Position numbers and translations under genes: made by a program
Notes under the pieces: generated by a model
The model's input: the letters and a program-made list of their open reading frames with translations, nothing else
Databases searched by the model: none
Told to the model about the DNA's origin: nothing
Assembly (NCBI GenBank): GCA_031280435.1
Contig: JAITGS010000022.1
Coordinates: forward strand, 1 to 34,442
Length of the DNA stretch: 34,442 bases
Reading direction: 5' to 3'
Source of the DNA: Tannerellaceae bacterium
Lineage (GTDB): Bacteria > Bacteroidota > Bacteroidia > Bacteroidales > Tannerellaceae
Shown here: positions 32,742-34,442 of the stretch, one piece after another
Layout of the letters: each line of letters starts with the position of its first letter
Position numbering within the stretch: position 1 is the first letter of the stretch

Positions 32742-34209
32742 CCTGCTTTGCAAAATTGCGAGCTATGCCTATCGAGGCTCCTATACCTTTCCTGCGCAGA
32801 TAATCGCCACGGTCGGCTGCAATCGTTCCGGTGAAAGTCCAACCGGGCAAGAAGGCGGGGCTGTATGCAAGCTCTCCCATTCCCGACATTCCTTTCTTGG
32901 TATTGAGATAAGGCCTGTAATGCGTTCCCCAGGTTTCCATCACAGTAAACAGTGCCCGATAGGAAAGCTCCGGGATGAAGCGGCCTGCTATGCCGAAGTG
33001 CAGGTGATGCGTCCGCGTATCCGCGAAACCGAGCTTGCCGTCGGCATTATATTCCGGCGAAGCAATAAGCGGAGAGCCTATGCCGCGATTAAAATAGGAT
33101 AGGCCCGTCACGTACTCGCCGTTGTTATAATAGTTATCGGCCCCGCCGCCAACGCCGGGATGCTTCTCGTGGTCGAACTCTATGAAGTGGAAGGGGCCCG
33201 TTTGGTGGCGTGTCTCCAGTATTTCGAACAGTACTTTGCCGATCCAGGGCAGCGAGGGCGGCAGGTTTAATTGCAGGCCCCACAATCCGTCCATCCCGTT
33301 CAGGAACTCCGTCCCCGACTTATCTTCAAAAAACCTTTGGTGATATGCCCATATACTCCAGTCGGCAGCTGCATTATACGATAGGCGGAAATCGTAGGAG
33401 CCGTATTGATTCCCCAAAACATTAATTTGGTCGGATATGGTTGCATTATCATCGCCGGCCATTCCCATCACCACGCGCAAGAAATCGCCGAGCGATTTCG
33501 GCTGTGCGCCAACTTTCGGGTTGGTCGACACTCCTCCCCACTGCGCTCCGTGCTGAAGGCCGAATTCGAGCGAAAGCGGGAAGCGCTCCTCGGAATCCTT
33601 CAGGCGGAAGTGCAACGCCTTGTAATGCCACAGAACATCCGTAACGTATGTTTGCTTCCCTTGTGTGAAATGCTTCAGATAGTCGGTGTCAAACGATAGT
33701 CCGGCCGAGAAGTGCCCCTTCAACTGCAGCCATCGCTCGGCAAGCCACACAGGCGCATAGTCCGGGATGCTCAGCATCACCTCCGGCAGCGGCCTTGCAT
33801 TGGCCGAGCGCACCATATCGCCCGAACTCAGCTCCCTGTCCCAAAGCGAGGTATATTGCTCCCTGCTGCCGACGGTGAGCCTCAGGCTCCTATATCCCAG
33901 CTCGCCGTAGGCCTGCCGCACGAAAGCATTGCGATAGCGGGGCGCGGCCACAGCCAGGTCGAGGCCCGCCTCCCAGCTCCATCCCTTAGCCGATCCGCGG
34001 TAAAGAGCTCCGGCGCTTACGTATCCGCCAGGCGCATCCAGTGGGACCAGCCCATGGTGATTGCTTACCATCCAGAAGGGCGTATTATCCTTTGAAATTA
34101 TGCCTGTCATTTCGGCCCGCCATGCGAATCCGTTGCTGTCCTCCGTTTGCGCCGCGGCCAGGCTTACCAAGAGTGCGGCGGCAGTGATAATAATATGTTT
34201 GCGTTGCAT
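32704..34209 (-). CDS. Wzi-like capsule assembly outer-membrane protein
   Basis: The 501-residue protein starts with a signal peptide (MQRKHIIITAAALLVSLAAA, then QTED). The rest is a long barrel with regular aromatic strands; FWMVSNHHGLVPLD near the N terminus and VGSREQYTSLWDRELSSGDMV are typical of the Bacteroidota proteins grouped with capsule assembly Wzi. Wzi binds capsular polysaccharide at the cell surface; for these distant homologues that role is only inferred. I chose the ATG at 34209 because it gives the signal peptide and lies 27 bp downstream of an exact -7 element. No capsule cluster is visible nearby. Confidence 0.82.
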   Translation of the reverse strand: MQRKHIIITAAALLVSLAAAQTEDSNGFAWRAEMTGIISKDNTPFWMVSNHHGLVPLDAPGGYVSAGALYRGSAKGWSWEAGLDLAVAAPRYRNAFVRQAYGELGYRSLRLTVGSREQYTSLWDRELSSGDMVRSANARPLPEVMLSIPDYAPVWLAERWLQLKGHFSAGLSFDTDYLKHFTQGKQTYVTDVLWHYKALHFRLKDSEERFPLSLEFGLQHGAQWGGVSTNPKVGAQPKSLGDFLRVVMGMAGDDNATISDQINVLGNQYGSYDFRLSYNAAADWSIWAYHQRFFEDKSGTEFLNGMDGLWGLQLNLPPSLPWIGKVLFEILETRHQTGPFHFIEFDHEKHPGVGGGADNYYNNGEYVTGLSYFNRGIGSPLIASPEYNADGKLGFADTRTHHLHFGIAGRFIPELSYRALFTVMETWGTHYRPYLNTKKGMSGMGELAYSPAFLPGWTFTGTIAADRGDYLRRKGIGASIGIARNFAKQANPRRAPKGLRR

Positions 34210-34236
34210 ATTTCTTTTATTTATAATGATTAGCGG

Positions 34237-34244
34237 CAAATGTA
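34237..34244 (-). promoter_or_regulatory. -7 promoter element of the Wzi-like gene
   Basis: The minus strand reads TACATTTG, an exact TAnnTTTG match, 27 bp before the ATG at 34209. A longer in-frame start at 34239 would sit inside this element. No clear -33 box. Confidence 0.55.
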
Positions 34245-34346
34245 AGGCTTTTCGGATAGATAGGAAGCCGCGTGCCTATATCATGCAGCTACCTACCCAC
34301 CTCCTCAACTTTTCCCGCCTATTCCCCCAAAAAAATCACCCGGAAA

Positions 34347-34376
34347 TTTGGTAAATCAAAATATTCTTTATCTTTG
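34347..34376 (+). promoter_or_regulatory. Promoter of the gene at the right edge
   Basis: TTTG at 34347-34350 and TATCTTTG at 34369-34376 are 18 bp apart, close to the Bacteroidota consensus, and lie 26 bp before an ATG at 34403. Confidence 0.65.
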
Positions 34377-34402
34377 CCAACGTTAAAAAAAATAATACCG
34401 AC

Positions 34403-34442
34403 ATGAAATTCCGGGTGATTACTGATTACATATTATATATAA
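34403..34442 (+). CDS. Start of an unidentified gene (cut by the window end)
   Basis: An ATG at 34403 opens a frame (MKFRVITDYILYI) that is still open at the window end. Only 13 codons are visible, so the product cannot be named. The good promoter just upstream supports a real gene start. Confidence 0.5.
   Translation, partial: MKFRVITDYILYI

Noticed and set aside
1-34442. tRNA, rRNA, insertion sequence or prophage genes
   Set aside because: No cloverleaf, rRNA segment, transposase, integrase or phage gene was recognised on either strand.

Overview
The window looks like a chromosomal segment of a Bacteroidales-type bacterium (Bacteroidota). The evidence is TAnnTTTG-type promoter elements at several gene starts, little use of Shine-Dalgarno sites, a DUF3127 gene, a Bacteroidota-style LptD, a long one-chain PurL, a GH106-like lipoprotein, and a leucine cluster with a second isopropylmalate/citramalate-type synthase. 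All assignments come from reading translations and motifs; no database search was run.

Layout. 1-586: non-coding, with a hairpin, a 41-bp-period repeat array and a 108-bp inverted-repeat element. 587-5399 (minus): AlbA_2/Schlafen-type regulator, DEAD-box RNA helicase, membrane-anchored TPR protein. 5400-6054: a second 41-bp array, then a promoter, an Ile/Leu-rich leader peptide and mutually exclusive RNA hairpins ahead of leuA. 6055-12665 (plus): leuA-leuC-leuD-second synthase-mgsA-leuB, closely packed and ended by a terminator. 12666-13362: a third array and a promoter. 13363-18556 (plus): exported sugar-isomerase-like protein, purL, outer-membrane barrel protein. 18645-20840 (minus): DUF6261-like protein, DUF3127 protein and an exported TIM-barrel protein. 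20841-21410: the fourth and largest array, ten units spaced exactly 41 bp. 21411-26893 (minus): GH106-like lipoprotein and LptD. 26956-30024 (minus): YgjP-like metallopeptidase, acyl-CoA synthetase, YccF protein and a 56-residue membrane protein. 30323-32741 (plus): AGCS sodium:amino-acid symporter and PlsC acyltransferase. 32704-34209 (minus): Wzi-like outer-membrane protein, tail-to-tail with plsC. From 34403: start of a gene that leaves the window behind a good promoter.

Two observations stand out. First, the leader of the leucine operon reads as a complete ribosome-mediated attenuator. It has a TTTG-N19-TAnnTTTG promoter, a 25-codon leader peptide with 8 Ile and 3 Leu, a 10-bp antiterminator whose 5' arm covers the leader stop codon, and an overlapping terminator with a U-run. 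The Ile codons make sense because the operon also holds a second synthase that could feed isoleucine synthesis. Second, four intergenic arrays have unrelated or only partly related sequences but the same 41-42 bp period, about four helical turns, and each unit carries a palindrome. At least one array abuts a promoter. Shared spacing with divergent sequence suggests one class of element, possibly a helically phased protein-binding or structural array, that I cannot name.
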